64,000 bases of DNA from Fictibacillus macauensis ZFHKF-1 (GCF_000269865.1 NZ_AKKV01000020.1:248001-312000), one strand, 5' to 3'. Shown: positions 8,539 to 17,585, numbered from the stretch's first letter. Translations and numbers: made by a program. The notes: generated by a model from the letters alone, not told the origin.

Positions 8539-8820
8539 TTAGAGCAATTCTCCCTTTGGTAAAATCGCTTCTAATTCGTTATGTGGACGTGGAATTACGT
8601 GAACAGATAATAGTTCACCAATTCGTTGTGCAGCCGCTGCTCCTGCTTCAGTTGCTGCTTTTACTGCTCCTACATCACCACGTACGAGTACTGTAACTAA
8701 CCCGCCACCTACATGAACTTTTCCTACAAGATTAACATTTGCTGCTTTTACCATTGCGTCCGCTGCCTCCACTGATGCAACAAGACCTTTCGTTTCAATC
8801 ATTCCTAATGCGTTAGACAT
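8539..8820 (-). CDS. eutM: Major BMC-H shell protein EutM
   Basis: A 93-residue single-BMC-domain protein ([26 protein letters not shown]...[15 protein letters not shown]), the size of EutM/PduA hexamers that tile the shell facets, with a small-residue pore segment. It has no extension, unlike the paralogue at 6578-6946. A strong SD (GAGGAAC) precedes the ATG. It lies between the aldehyde dehydrogenase and pduL genes. Confidence 0.93.
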   Translation of the reverse strand: MSNALGMIETKGLVASVEAADAMVKAANVNLVGKVHVGGGLVTVLVRGDVGAVKAATEAGAAAAQRIGELLSVHVIPRPHNELEAILPKGELL

Positions 8821-8851
8821 TTTTAGTTCCTCCTCAAGGATTGGTTATTTT

Positions 8852-10387
8852 TTAGTGTGATTGTTTTGCTAACGTTGCACTTACTAGTTTCTTAATGGCA
8901 ACAGGATCATTCGCCATCTCAGGACTAGCTTTCGCTAGCACTTGAGCGACAATCGCTTGAATGCTGTCATCTGTTGCGAGCTGTGTTTCCTGTTGCTCGT
9001 CGTTTACAGTTGTTTCAACTGCTTTTTCTACGACAATGTCTCTTGTTCCATACGCCACACGTTTTTTCATAAACAAATGGGTAACCGTTACGTTGTCAGA
9101 TGTCACATTCCCGCCATACGTTCCGCAACCGAGTGTAAAGGATGGCTTCAAGTTCGTTGTTGCACCAACAGCCCCAAGTGCTGAAGGCGTATTAACAAGC
9201 AAACGGGAAACAGGCATTTTTAAGGCGAACGTTTTAACGATTTCATCGTCCGATGTGTGCAGCGCAAGCGAATGACCACGGCCGCCAAGCGCAAGAAGTT
9301 GATTGGATAAATCAAGCGCTTCCACTGAATCACTTGCTGTATAGAATGCAAACACAGGTGCTAGTTTTTCAATCGAAAACGGCACATGTTTGCCGACTTC
9401 TGTTTCGAAGGCAATTAATAACGTTGTCTCGCTTGGCACGGAGATGCCGGCCATTTTTGCAATGACTAGCGGCGACTTCCCAACGATTTTCGGATTTAAT
9501 TTGCCTGGAAGTGGAGAAATCGTTGTCTCCATCTTTTTCTTTTCTTCATCGTTTAAAAAATAAGCACCGCGGTTTTTTAATTCACGAACCGCCATTTCTT
9601 TAATATTCTTATCGACAATAATGCTTTGTTCTGAAGCACAAATGGTTCCATAATCAAATGTTTTGCTATCAACGATATGGCCGACAGCGGCTTTTACATT
9701 GGCCGTTTTTTCGATATACGCTGGAACGTTACCTGGTCCAACGCCAAAGGCCGGCTTTCCTGAGCTATACGCTGCGCGTACGAGTCCGCTGCCACCAGTA
9801 GCAAGAATAACGTTAACGTCACGGTGCTTCATCAACTGCTGCGTTGCTTCCATCGTAGGCGATGAGATCCAACCGATGAGGCCTTTAGGCGCTCCCGCTT
9901 TTTCAGCGGCTTCAGCGCAAATTTCCGCTGCCGTAATCGTACAGTTCTTTGCCGATGGATGCGGACTAAATACGATGGCGTTACGTGCTTTAACCGCAAT
10001 TAGCGTTTTGAAAATGGCGGTTGATGTTGGATTCGTTACTGGAACAATGCCAGCAACGACGCCATATGGAACAGCAACCTCTATTACTTTTTGACGCTGA
10101 TCTTCTTGAAGAATGCCGACCGTTCTAACATCTTTAATCGATTCATAAACGTCTTTAGAACCCACTTGGTTTTTAATCTCTTTATGTGCGACAACGCCAA
10201 GACCTGTTTCCTCTACAGCGAGCTTTGCCAGGTGAAGAGATTGCGCATACGCCGCATCAGCGATTGCTTGCACGACAGCATCCACTTGCTCTTGCGTAAA
10301 CGTACTGAAAATTTCTTGTGCTTCTTTTGCTTGTTGTACAGCATTTCTCATTTCTTGTAAGGAAACGAGATCGTGATCAAATGCCAT
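8852..10387 (-). CDS. eutE: CoA-acylating acetaldehyde dehydrogenase EutE with a C-terminal encapsulation peptide
   Basis: An aldehyde dehydrogenase-superfamily protein of 511 residues with the acylating-class active-site Cys in DYGTICASEQS (C250) and the nucleotide-binding segment GGSGLVRAAY. It should oxidise acetaldehyde to acetyl-CoA with NAD+ and CoA inside the shell. The N-terminus enters the catalytic domain directly, while the last ~41 residues are a linker plus an amphipathic helix (SIQAIVAQVLAKA) and a second helix, which looks like a cargo tag placed at the C-terminus. It sits between eutL and eutM. Confidence 0.92.
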   Translation of the reverse strand: MAFDHDLVSLQEMRNAVQQAKEAQEIFSTFTQEQVDAVVQAIADAAYAQSLHLAKLAVEETGLGVVAHKEIKNQVGSKDVYESIKDVRTVGILQEDQRQKVIEVAVPYGVVAGIVPVTNPTSTAIFKTLIAVKARNAIVFSPHPSAKNCTITAAEICAEAAEKAGAPKGLIGWISSPTMEATQQLMKHRDVNVILATGGSGLVRAAYSSGKPAFGVGPGNVPAYIEKTANVKAAVGHIVDSKTFDYGTICASEQSIIVDKNIKEMAVRELKNRGAYFLNDEEKKKMETTISPLPGKLNPKIVGKSPLVIAKMAGISVPSETTLLIAFETEVGKHVPFSIEKLAPVFAFYTASDSVEALDLSNQLLALGGRGHSLALHTSDDEIVKTFALKMPVSRLLVNTPSALGAVGATTNLKPSFTLGCGTYGGNVTSDNVTVTHLFMKKRVAYGTRDIVVEKAVETTVNDEQQETQLATDDSIQAIVAQVLAKASPEMANDPVAIKKLVSATLAKQSH

Positions 10388-10408
10388 GATATGGCTCCTT
10401 TCTCTTCC

Positions 10409-11062
10409 TTAATAGCTTCTAGGTGACTTTGCTATGGAAATAATTGCTTCTCTAAAGGCTTCTGCTGCGGCACGGCATGCTGATTCCGTTCCTGTTACTA
10501 AGCCTCCACCATAATTTGTTTCTGAAGGTGGTCCGTAAAAGGTCGCAAGTTGTACGTCAGCTGCTTTCAACGCATAGTCAAGACCAACAACCGCTTCAAG
10601 CGGAGGAGCAATTAAATAGGCAAGAGGCTGTCCTATAGCAATTCCAGCCACTTTTGATAAGTAACTGCCTGTTCGTGAAATTACGTGGGCAAACAGCGCA
10701 TGGTTGCCTTCTTCATCAAGCGCCTCAAAAGCCGCTTCATGCTCAATCGTATGAATGGCCGCATCAATACCACTTCTTACCTCATCGGGAGTCGGACCGG
10801 CAACAATGCCGATAAATTCTCCGGAAAGTGGGCCAGAAGCATGACTAGCACCAGCATAAAACGATTTAGCATACGCTACTTCGACATTCGCTTGTTTCGT
10901 GGCCTCATCAAGTGCTGTAAAGCCCACATCATCGCTCGTCGTTGTTAAAATCCCTAAACTTTTAAACGACGATGGAACATGAAGCGCCTCACATAGAGCA
11001 GCATCTGCATTCGGAATAAGCCGTACAGCTAAAATGTCCGTTTGTATTCTTCGTAAGCTCAC
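10409..11062 (-). CDS. eutL: EutL-type tandem-BMC (BMC-T) shell protein
   Basis: A 217-residue protein with two tandem permuted BMC domains; the second ends in the EutL-like YYG-type segment read here as PPSETNYGGGLVTGTESACRAA. EutL trimers form pseudohexamers with a large gated central pore, thought to pass cofactors or substrates. It follows eutC with a 13-nt gap and its own SD (GGAGGGA), between the lyase genes and eutE. Confidence 0.92.
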   Translation of the reverse strand: MSLRRIQTDILAVRLIPNADAALCEALHVPSSFKSLGILTTTSDDVGFTALDEATKQANVEVAYAKSFYAGASHASGPLSGEFIGIVAGPTPDEVRSGIDAAIHTIEHEAAFEALDEEGNHALFAHVISRTGSYLSKVAGIAIGQPLAYLIAPPLEAVVGLDYALKAADVQLATFYGPPSETNYGGGLVTGTESACRAAAEAFREAIISIAKSPRSY

Positions 11063-11075
11063 TCGTTGTCCCTCC

Positions 11076-12005
11076 TTATTTTTCTTTCTGTAGCAAGGAA
11101 ACGCCGCTCGCTTTAAAGGTTAATACTTTCTTAATAACATTTCCTAAGTAAGCCCCAGCCTCTGCCGGTGGAATTCCACCTCTATGAATATTGGAAACAA
11201 CCATACGATCCGCTTCAATCGTTCCTTTGCGCGGCTGATAGCAAATATAGGCACTTAATGATTCAGCGGAAATTAACCCTGGTCTTTCACCAATTAATAA
11301 AATAATAACGTCTGGTTGTAACAATTCACCGATTTCATCCATAACGGCCACTCGGCCATTTTTCACGAAAAAGGGTGTGCCCGTTTGAAAACCTAATTGA
11401 TTTAACGATTGTGATAGCGATAAGTACACATCTTCCGCATTTTGTTCGATCGCTTCCGAACTTAAGCCATCCGAAATCACGATTTGTACTTGTGGATTTT
11501 TTTCACACTGTGATTCAATCAGTTTTTTGCTGTCTTCATTTAACTTGCGACCAAGATCTGGACGACGAATGTATTCTTCTTGTGTTTCGGTGGACGTTTG
11601 GACAGAAAACCACTTCATGCGTGATAATAGATCCTCAGTCACTTTGCCATATACTGCATCGACAGCCGCCGCATGATCTAATCGAAATTTCAAGAGTGCG
11701 TTCGTTTTAGGTCGAACACCCGCGCGTCCAATACCAATACGGGCTGGTGTTTTCTCTTGATTTTCTAAAAGCTTTTCTTTGTTCTTTGGAGACGCTACTG
11801 TTGAATAAAAAGTAGGTTCTTCAATTGCTTCTTCGTCACTACGCGTTGTGTCAGTCACTTCTCCGAAGGTAGGTTTCGTATTTAAATTGTTATAAATTTT
11901 CACCATACGCATAGAAGCTGGTGGTTTTACTGAAGCGCTATGCTGCTCCACCTTTAATTCCTCTAATACCATGCTTGTTACTTTTTCGATTAATGTGCGA
12001 TCCAT
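11076..12005 (-). CDS. eutC: Ethanolamine ammonia-lyase small subunit EutC
   Basis: The 309-residue small subunit. The C-terminal ~210 residues carry the EutC core, with ARIGIGRAGVRPKT, LDHAAAVDAVYG, VISDGLSSEAIEQNA and LIGERPGLISAESLSAYICY, which help bind adenosylcobalamin. The first ~20 residues (DRTLIEKVTSMVLEEL) are an amphipathic helix of the type that targets the lyase to the compartment lumen, and a ~80-residue low-complexity linker separates it from the core. With EutB it converts ethanolamine to acetaldehyde and ammonia. Confidence 0.95.
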   Translation of the reverse strand: MDRTLIEKVTSMVLEELKVEQHSASVKPPASMRMVKIYNNLNTKPTFGEVTDTTRSDEEAIEEPTFYSTVASPKNKEKLLENQEKTPARIGIGRAGVRPKTNALLKFRLDHAAAVDAVYGKVTEDLLSRMKWFSVQTSTETQEEYIRRPDLGRKLNEDSKKLIESQCEKNPQVQIVISDGLSSEAIEQNAEDVYLSLSQSLNQLGFQTGTPFFVKNGRVAVMDEIGELLQPDVIILLIGERPGLISAESLSAYICYQPRKGTIEADRMVVSNIHRGGIPPAEAGAYLGNVIKKVLTFKASGVSLLQKEK

Positions 12006-12023
12006 CTCTTTACATCACCTCCC

Positions 12024-13385
12024 TTAATGGAATAGTGTTAAATCTCCTGCAAGTCCTGTTAATTTGCCTTTTTCCATTAGACCCATTGATTCAAGCCAGC
12101 CTTCAAAATGAGGCGACGTTCGTTTACTCATCGTTTGGCGAAGTGTGGCAACGTCATGATAGCTCATCGATTGATAGTTCAACATACAATCATCACCCAT
12201 CGGTGTTGCAATGATGAAGTTCACCCCAGCAGCTGTTAATAAAACACCAAGGTTTTCCATATCATTTTGATCGGCTTTAATGTGATTTGTGTAACAAATA
12301 TCAACACCCATGGAAATGTTGTGCATTTTCCCCATAAAGTGATCTTCAAGACCTGCACGAATCACTTGTTTGTTATCATACAAATACTCTGGTCCAATAA
12401 AACCTACGACTGTATTTAAAAGAAACGGTTCATATTTGCGTGCAAAGCCATAGTTGCGCGCCTCTAGCGTAACTTGATCAATATCATAATGCGCCTCAGC
12501 GGATAGCTCTGAACCTTGTCCTGTTTCAAAATACAAACGATTCGGCCCTTTTGATGTTCCGAGAGAATTAATCATATCGTGCGCTTCATCAAGAAGGGAT
12601 TGTGAGATCCCAAATGATTTATTCGCTGCTTCTGTGCCAGCGATACTTTGAAAAATCATATCTGCTGGTGCGCCTTCTTCGATCGCTTTCATTTGCGTCG
12701 TTACATGGGCAAGCACACAATTTTGCGTAGGAATCTTCCAATCTTGCATAAAATCATGCGTGGCATGAAGCAGGCGTTTCACACTTTCAACGGAATCATC
12801 GACCGGGTTAATTCCAATTACAGCATCACCAATGCCATACGATAATCCTTCTCGTAATGATGCGAGCATGCCTTCAACGTTGTCGGTCGGATGATTCGGT
12901 TGCAGACGAGAAGCAAGCACACCTTTTTGTCCAACCGGTGTATTACAACACGTAATAATCTCCATTTTACTCGCTGCAAACACGAGATCTAAATTGGACA
13001 TGAGTTTCGTAACTGCTGCAATCATTTCACTATTGAGGCCAGTGCTTAACTTACGTAAATCACTCCCCAGCGTGTCATCTGCTAAAATATGTTCACGCAA
13101 TTCCGAAACCGTCCAATTCCGCACCGCCATGTAGACTGTCTCGTTTATTTGCTCATCAATTAAACGCGAGACCGCATCCTCATCCGGAGATAAAAAGGGA
13201 TAATCGCGGATATCTTTTAACGTAATTTCACTTAAAACATGCTTAGCAGCAATTCGTTCTTGGACCGTTTCCGCTGCTAGTCCCGCTAAGCGATCGCCCG
13301 ACTTTTCTTCATTTGCTTTTGCAAATACTTCTTTTAAACTTTTAAACTGATATACTTGTCCGAGAAGTTTTGTTTGCAGCTTCAT
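12024..13385 (-). CDS. eutB: Ethanolamine ammonia-lyase large subunit EutB
   Basis: At 453 residues this is full length for the TIM-barrel catalytic subunit. Family blocks are clear: KEVFAKANEEKSGDRLAGLAA, CNTPVGQKGVLASRLQPNHP, GDAVIGINPVDDS, YFETGQGSELSAEAH and FIIATPMGDDCMLNYQS. The substrate-binding Glu of the FETGQGSELS block is present. It requires adenosylcobalamin, yet no adenosyltransferase gene (eutT) lies in this window. It is flanked by eutA (16-nt gap) and eutC (18-nt gap). Confidence 0.97.
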   Translation of the reverse strand: MKLQTKLLGQVYQFKSLKEVFAKANEEKSGDRLAGLAAETVQERIAAKHVLSEITLKDIRDYPFLSPDEDAVSRLIDEQINETVYMAVRNWTVSELREHILADDTLGSDLRKLSTGLNSEMIAAVTKLMSNLDLVFAASKMEIITCCNTPVGQKGVLASRLQPNHPTDNVEGMLASLREGLSYGIGDAVIGINPVDDSVESVKRLLHATHDFMQDWKIPTQNCVLAHVTTQMKAIEEGAPADMIFQSIAGTEAANKSFGISQSLLDEAHDMINSLGTSKGPNRLYFETGQGSELSAEAHYDIDQVTLEARNYGFARKYEPFLLNTVVGFIGPEYLYDNKQVIRAGLEDHFMGKMHNISMGVDICYTNHIKADQNDMENLGVLLTAAGVNFIIATPMGDDCMLNYQSMSYHDVATLRQTMSKRTSPHFEGWLESMGLMEKGKLTGLAGDLTLFH

Positions 13386-13400
13386 ATCGTTCTCACCTTT

Positions 13401-14819
13401 CTATTTGTGAAAAGCTAATGTTTTCACAACGACTGGAACGACTTCTGACTGTAGCATGCTACCGATGTCAAGATAGTCGCCATTATCAATACTAATTTGA
13501 TCAATACAAATAACAGGTCGATGAGGCACAATTGCTTGGATACACTGACCAAGAACTTTTGCTAAATCATTGGCCACAACAATCACGATTGGCAAGGCGT
13601 CATGGACTGTGTGGTGTAACGAGTCCACTAGCCAAACAGCCAGTTGCTGTATGTCTTTAAAGCGCAAGACACCAAGTCCTGATAAGAACAGCGCAAATAG
13701 ATTTCCTTCCGCCAATGGATCATACAGTGCTCCCGCTTGCTCCATTTCTTTTCTAACAATCTGTTCATCAATTTGACCATTTGGAAAATGGAAGCGATGA
13801 ACCGGTAGATTTTTTAATGGCAACACGTCAGGACTGACTTGAATCGTTGCTCCACTAATTTCTGTCGTTTGTGTTCCTGCGCCTAGCACGGTTGCACGAA
13901 CCGTTTCCGTAGGCGTTACTCTTTGCCAACGCGCTAAGGCAGGGCTCTCTTTAAGCTTTTGCGCTAGCTTCACTCCGATATCGTTATAGTGACCATCACA
14001 ACGATCGCTGTAATATAAACACTCACTTACGCCTCCAGAAAACATGATCACTTCTACCTCGTCAGACCAATCAGGTACATGACCGAGCAGAAAAGGATGA
14101 TGTTGTAATTCCTGACTGCCTTGTAAAGCTAAGACGAGCGTTCGCACCATCTCTTCTAATAACGCATCTACATGAGCCATGTCGACATTATTAATGCCTC
14201 TAGTACGTGCCCATTGCATGACCGGTTTTGAAACATGCGTCACCACATTGTCTTGAAATTGAATTAAACGCCCCCCGACGTGAAGGGTACATGTGCCGCA
14301 TAGTTTACCAGCTTTATAGACAGCTAGATTTGCCGTACCACCGCCAATATCAATATTCGCTACACATTGACCTGTTGCAATAGAATAGTCATACGCGCCT
14401 GATCCCTTCGCTGCGATGATGCCTTCTAGATCCGGTCCTGCGGTTGCGACAAGAAACTCACCCGCTTCGCTCGCCAAATCGTGAATCATTTCTGCTGCAT
14501 TTTCCTTTGTCGCACTTTCACCGGTAATAATGACAGCTCCTGTTCGAATAGCGCTCGAAGCAATGCCCGCTTTTTCATATTCTCCATGAACGATTTCATG
14601 AATGGCAGGCATATTTAAGTGGGTACCACCATCTAGTAACGGCGTTTGAAAAATCGGACTGCGATACAAAATTACTTTATCAATAATTTCGATGCGCGGT
14701 ACATGGCTTACACCTGCTGTATTTACAAGCGTAAATTCACTAATAATCATTTTTGTCGTGCTCGTTCCAATATCGATTCCAGCGCTTATGATCGTTTCTT
14801 TACGGTTGGCTCTTGACAT
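13401..14819 (-). CDS. eutA: Ethanolamine ammonia-lyase reactivating factor EutA
   Basis: An ASKHA-fold ATPase of 472 residues. The nucleotide-binding signature SAGIDIGTSTTKMI is at the N-terminus and a second phosphate motif (VANIDIGGGTANLAVY) near residue 175. EutA exchanges damaged cobalamin in EutBC for adenosylcobalamin, using ATP. The start is ATG 14819 with a GGGGGGAG SD; an in-frame start 57 nt upstream would lie in the leader next to the terminator. The gene follows a hairpin/terminator leader that should put it under EutV control. Confidence 0.93.
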   Translation of the reverse strand: MSRANRKETIISAGIDIGTSTTKMIISEFTLVNTAGVSHVPRIEIIDKVILYRSPIFQTPLLDGGTHLNMPAIHEIVHGEYEKAGIASSAIRTGAVIITGESATKENAAEMIHDLASEAGEFLVATAGPDLEGIIAAKGSGAYDYSIATGQCVANIDIGGGTANLAVYKAGKLCGTCTLHVGGRLIQFQDNVVTHVSKPVMQWARTRGINNVDMAHVDALLEEMVRTLVLALQGSQELQHHPFLLGHVPDWSDEVEVIMFSGGVSECLYYSDRCDGHYNDIGVKLAQKLKESPALARWQRVTPTETVRATVLGAGTQTTEISGATIQVSPDVLPLKNLPVHRFHFPNGQIDEQIVRKEMEQAGALYDPLAEGNLFALFLSGLGVLRFKDIQQLAVWLVDSLHHTVHDALPIVIVVANDLAKVLGQCIQAIVPHRPVICIDQISIDNGDYLDIGSMLQSEVVPVVVKTLAFHK

Positions 14820-14848
14820 CGTCTCCCCCCTTCTTCTCGTAAGATCGC

Positions 14849-14912
14849 CATAAAAAAAATGCCTGACAACACACAAGCAGAACTTGAGTGAATTGTCAGG
14901 CGCCGTTGCCCA
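14849..14912 (-). promoter_or_regulatory. eutA leader: EutV-type hexaloop hairpin overlapping an intrinsic terminator
   Basis: On the minus strand the eutV-eutA gap holds a terminator (TTGTCAGGC/GCCTGACAA at 14893-14901 and 14861-14869, then eight T). Its 5' arm overlaps a small hairpin, GGC-AACGGC-GCC (14899-14910), whose hexaloop has the A1/G4 pattern recognised by ANTAR antiterminators such as EutV. Holding this hairpin would block the terminator. I could not find a convincing first hairpin upstream, so the site is incomplete against the two-hairpin model. Confidence 0.6.
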
Positions 14913-15512
14913 TTAAGATGAAATTTTTACGGAAAAATCAAAGGATTGGTGCGTAATAATATACTGTGCAAGTTGCTTCATAACGATGCGATGATTCATG
15001 CAATAGCTGCGTAATTTTTGGTACGCACTCTCTTCATTGAGATGATGCGTTTCCATTATAATACCTTTTGCCTTTTCAATTAGCTTACGCTCTTCAATCT
15101 TTTCTTCTAGCTTTCTCATATCTTTTAATAAGCGTTTTACTTTTTGGCTTTGTGCCAGCGCAATTTCAACGGCTGGAATCAGCTGTTGCTCAGTTACCGG
15201 TTTAACGAGATAACCGACAATACCTGCTTTTTTTGCATCTTCCACGTCTTCTGTTTGACTATAGGCTGTTAAGAGGAGAACAGGAATGTTAAAGCTTTTT
15301 TCAATGATACGTGACGCTTTAATGCCGTTCATTTTAGGCATCTTCACATCCATTAAGATTAAGTCCGGTTGATGTAGTGCCGCCATTTCAATGGCTAATT
15401 CCCCCGTGTTCGCTTCAGCCGCGATTTCATACCCGGCTTCGCTCAGCATTTCCTTTAAATCCATTCGTAAAATGGATTCATCGTCCACGACCATAATCCT
15501 ACCTTTACTCAT
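14913..15512 (-). CDS. eutV: ANTAR-domain response regulator EutV
   Basis: A 199-residue response regulator. The receiver domain (1-120) has the acidic pair D10/D11, phospho-acceptor D55 (LMDVKMP) and a Lys in YLVKPV. A short coiled linker leads to an ANTAR RNA-binding domain (about 130-190: LIEKAKGIIMETHHLNEESAYQKLRSYCM). Phosphorylated by EutW, it should dimerise and bind hexaloop hairpins to prevent termination in eut leaders. The start is ATG 15512, 6 nt after AGGAGG; it overlaps the eutW stop by 8 nt, so the pair is coupled. Confidence 0.94.
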   Translation of the reverse strand: MSKGRIMVVDDESILRMDLKEMLSEAGYEIAAEANTGELAIEMAALHQPDLILMDVKMPKMNGIKASRIIEKSFNIPVLLLTAYSQTEDVEDAKKAGIVGYLVKPVTEQQLIPAVEIALAQSQKVKRLLKDMRKLEEKIEERKLIEKAKGIIMETHHLNEESAYQKLRSYCMNHRIVMKQLAQYIITHQSFDFSVKISS

Positions 15513-16941
15513 GTTCATCCTCCTGTTCAATCCTAAATTCAACATACGCTGTCGTTCCATGATCAGCGTTACGAGAAAGCGTAAATTGGCCGCCAAGATC
15601 AAACGTTGTTAAATTCCGTACGATTTCTAGACCAAGATGCTCTTTACTTTCTTGAAGAGGCATCCCATCACCGTCATCTTTTACAAACAGTTGGATGGTG
15701 CGCTGATCGCTGACCATTTTCACTTCAATTGATCCTTGTTTCTTTTTTTGATACCCGTGCTTTAAACTATTTTGTAACAACTCTGTTACAACGAGTGCTA
15801 AAGAAACAGCATGACTGGAAGGAAGCGTGACCGCATCAAGCTGCAGTTCCAAGTGAATGCGCGTATCTTCCATCTCTGCCTGAAAAACAAGCATTTTTGA
15901 CACTTTTTGAATGACCTCTTTAATGTCCACTTCCTCAATCCCGCTATAGGATAAATACTCATGAACCGTCGCAATGCTAACAATTCGATTTAAGCTTTCC
16001 TGATACAACCCTTTTGCCTCTTCGGGAACACCGCGTCTAAGTTGAAGGCGCAAAAGGCTTGCAACGGTCTGAAGGTTATTTTTGACGCGATGATGAATTT
16101 CCTTGATGACAGCAGACTTTACGACTAATTGACGTTCCTTCTCTCGTAAATCAGAAATGTCTCGTATGTAAAGAAGCACTCTTCCGGAGTTATCGCCGGA
16201 ACGAAGCCGAATAATGCGTTTGCAATAGACTCTTCCTTCGTAGGCTTCCTCGCGTTCACTTAAGTCGCTGTGACGAAGAACCTCTCGTGTTATGAACGGT
16301 AATACCTGGTCTACCTTTTTGCCTTTATAAGAGAGCGACGACGCATTTGAATGATTTTCCATTAGACGCAGCGCATAATTGTTTGCATACAAGATCTCTC
16401 CTGTACCCTCTAAAAACAATAAGCCTTCTTCTAACACATCAGGAATCGACGGCTCCTGAGAAATAATGCCCCATACGGTTCGGCTCATTTCCTCCGTCGT
16501 TTTCGTTAATGTTTCAATGGCTTTCTCGTCTTGAATTTGAGCCGTTATATCTTTTTCTGCAATCACTACGCCAATCACCGTTCCATTGGTATGAATAATT
16601 GGCAATACATTTTGACTAACGGTCATTCCTTCAGGAGTAACCGCACGATGATTCATAACCGGCTTCCCTGATTTAAAGGAACGAAAGACAGCTGGTTCAA
16701 ATGCTTTAGAAATACATTTTCCCGTTACATGTTCTTTATAAATAGGAATCGTTGTCCTAGGAATGGCTTCGGCAACAACAATCGCTGTTCCCTCATCAAT
16801 AATACAATCAATAAAAACATGAGATTGTGATAAGTCTGCCATCGTTTGCAACGATTGACTTTGCTCTTGGATGAGCGCAATGGCCTCATCTTCTAAGTCG
16901 GTGTACTGACGACATAACTGGTATAGCCCAGATGGTTCCAT
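15505..16941 (-). CDS. eutW: Sensor histidine kinase EutW
   Basis: A 478-residue soluble kinase. Residues 1-140 form an N-terminal sensory domain (HisK_N-like, presumably the ethanolamine sensor), 165-270 a PAS-like domain, then a HisKA_2 phospho-acceptor motif KEIHHRVKNNLQ (H283/H284) and a HATPase_c domain with DDGDGMP and a G-rich lid. No membrane segments are seen, so it senses a cytosolic ligand. ATG 16941 is chosen for its SD (AAAAGGAG, 7-nt spacing) and because an upstream TTG at 16980 falls inside the leader terminator. It has its own promoter and leader. Confidence 0.92.
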   Translation of the reverse strand: MEPSGLYQLCRQYTDLEDEAIALIQEQSQSLQTMADLSQSHVFIDCIIDEGTAIVVAEAIPRTTIPIYKEHVTGKCISKAFEPAVFRSFKSGKPVMNHRAVTPEGMTVSQNVLPIIHTNGTVIGVVIAEKDITAQIQDEKAIETLTKTTEEMSRTVWGIISQEPSIPDVLEEGLLFLEGTGEILYANNYALRLMENHSNASSLSYKGKKVDQVLPFITREVLRHSDLSEREEAYEGRVYCKRIIRLRSGDNSGRVLLYIRDISDLREKERQLVVKSAVIKEIHHRVKNNLQTVASLLRLQLRRGVPEEAKGLYQESLNRIVSIATVHEYLSYSGIEEVDIKEVIQKVSKMLVFQAEMEDTRIHLELQLDAVTLPSSHAVSLALVVTELLQNSLKHGYQKKKQGSIEVKMVSDQRTIQLFVKDDGDGMPLQESKEHLGLEIVRNLTTFDLGGQFTLSRNADHGTTAYVEFRIEQEDEHE

Positions 16942-16956
16942 GCGAAGACTCCTTTT

Positions 16957-17020
16957 GAAACAAAAAGGCTCCTTCAACACAGAGATCTCTCCTCTTTTGG
17001 TTGATAGGCGCCTTTGCCTA
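16957..17020 (-). promoter_or_regulatory. eutWV leader: perfect hexaloop hairpin overlapping a possible terminator
   Basis: TAGGC-AAAGGC-GCCTA (17005-17020) is a perfect 5-bp stem with a hexaloop of the A1/G4 pattern. The segment 17006-17015 can instead pair with 16964-16973 (9 of 10 bp), and TTTTTGTTT follows on the minus strand, forming an alternative terminator just before eutW. The terminator is weaker than the other two, because of a mismatch and a ~32-nt loop. Confidence 0.45.
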
Positions 17021-17042
17021 CTGCATATTTATTTTCAATACA

Positions 17043-17071
17043 AGAATACTGCAAATTCCGACAGTTGTAAA
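17043..17071 (-). promoter_or_regulatory. SigA-type promoter for eutWV
   Basis: TTTACA (17071-17066), a 17-bp spacer and TATTCT (17048-17043) on the minus strand, in the gap between eutP and eutW. This would give the two-component system expression independent of eutSP. Confidence 0.55.
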
Positions 17072-17082
17072 GGCTTTCATGT

Positions 17083-17574
17083 TTAAAGTACTATATTTTC
17101 AGAATTTTCATGACAATATCGCTGTATTTCTTCGTCTGTTTCGCATGCTAGTATCGGGTAAATATGGTGAATTCCAATAGCGTTTGGAGCTGACGTTAAC
17201 ACGATGGGACCTGCTGACATCGCTCGACGAAGCAACGTAATACTTCGCTTCACATCGGCTTGATCGTGGTCTATTTTTGTAATAACACCGAGCGTGCGCT
17301 TTGGAATCCCTTTCGAAAAGCCTGGTGGAAAGATACACGTCGTTCGCGTAGCATCTTGTAAAAATATAACATGACTCGCCTCAAGCGATGTGGCCATAAT
17401 CGTTTTATAAAACATCGGATTTTCACTATACTCACCTGGCGTATCGATAATCCAATCTTTATAATTCATCGCTTGTGTTTTTACTGCCACATGCGTCATT
17501 CCTAAAAGCGCATTCGTTAAGGTCGTTTTTCCTGCTCCAATAGCCCCGATAATCATAACCCGAGGTTGTTTCAC
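17083..17574 (-). CDS. eutP: EutP/PduV-type small GTPase-like protein
   Basis: At 163 residues it has a P-loop GAIGAGKTTLTNAL near the N-terminus, a G3-like DTPGEY motif and an ITKIDHD block in the position of the G4 motif, the layout of the EutP/PduV family. Family members have been linked to acetate kinase activity or compartment dynamics; the role here is not shown by sequence. The gene follows eutS by 11 nt and precedes the separate eutWV promoter. Confidence 0.9.
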   Translation of the reverse strand: MKQPRVMIIGAIGAGKTTLTNALLGMTHVAVKTQAMNYKDWIIDTPGEYSENPMFYKTIMATSLEASHVIFLQDATRTTCIFPPGFSKGIPKRTLGVITKIDHDQADVKRSITLLRRAMSAGPIVLTSAPNAIGIHHIYPILACETDEEIQRYCHENSENIVL

Positions 17575-17585
17575 GCTGACTCCCC

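Noticed and set aside
9663-10094. 143-codon frame antisense to eutE
   Set aside because: The sense strand is a clear aldehyde dehydrogenase over its full length; the antisense frame has no SD.
14913-14960. TTTTTCCGTAAAAA hairpin at the end of eutV as P1 of the EutV site
   Set aside because: The hexaloop would start with T rather than A and the stem is only A-T pairs, so it does not meet the A1/G4 rule.
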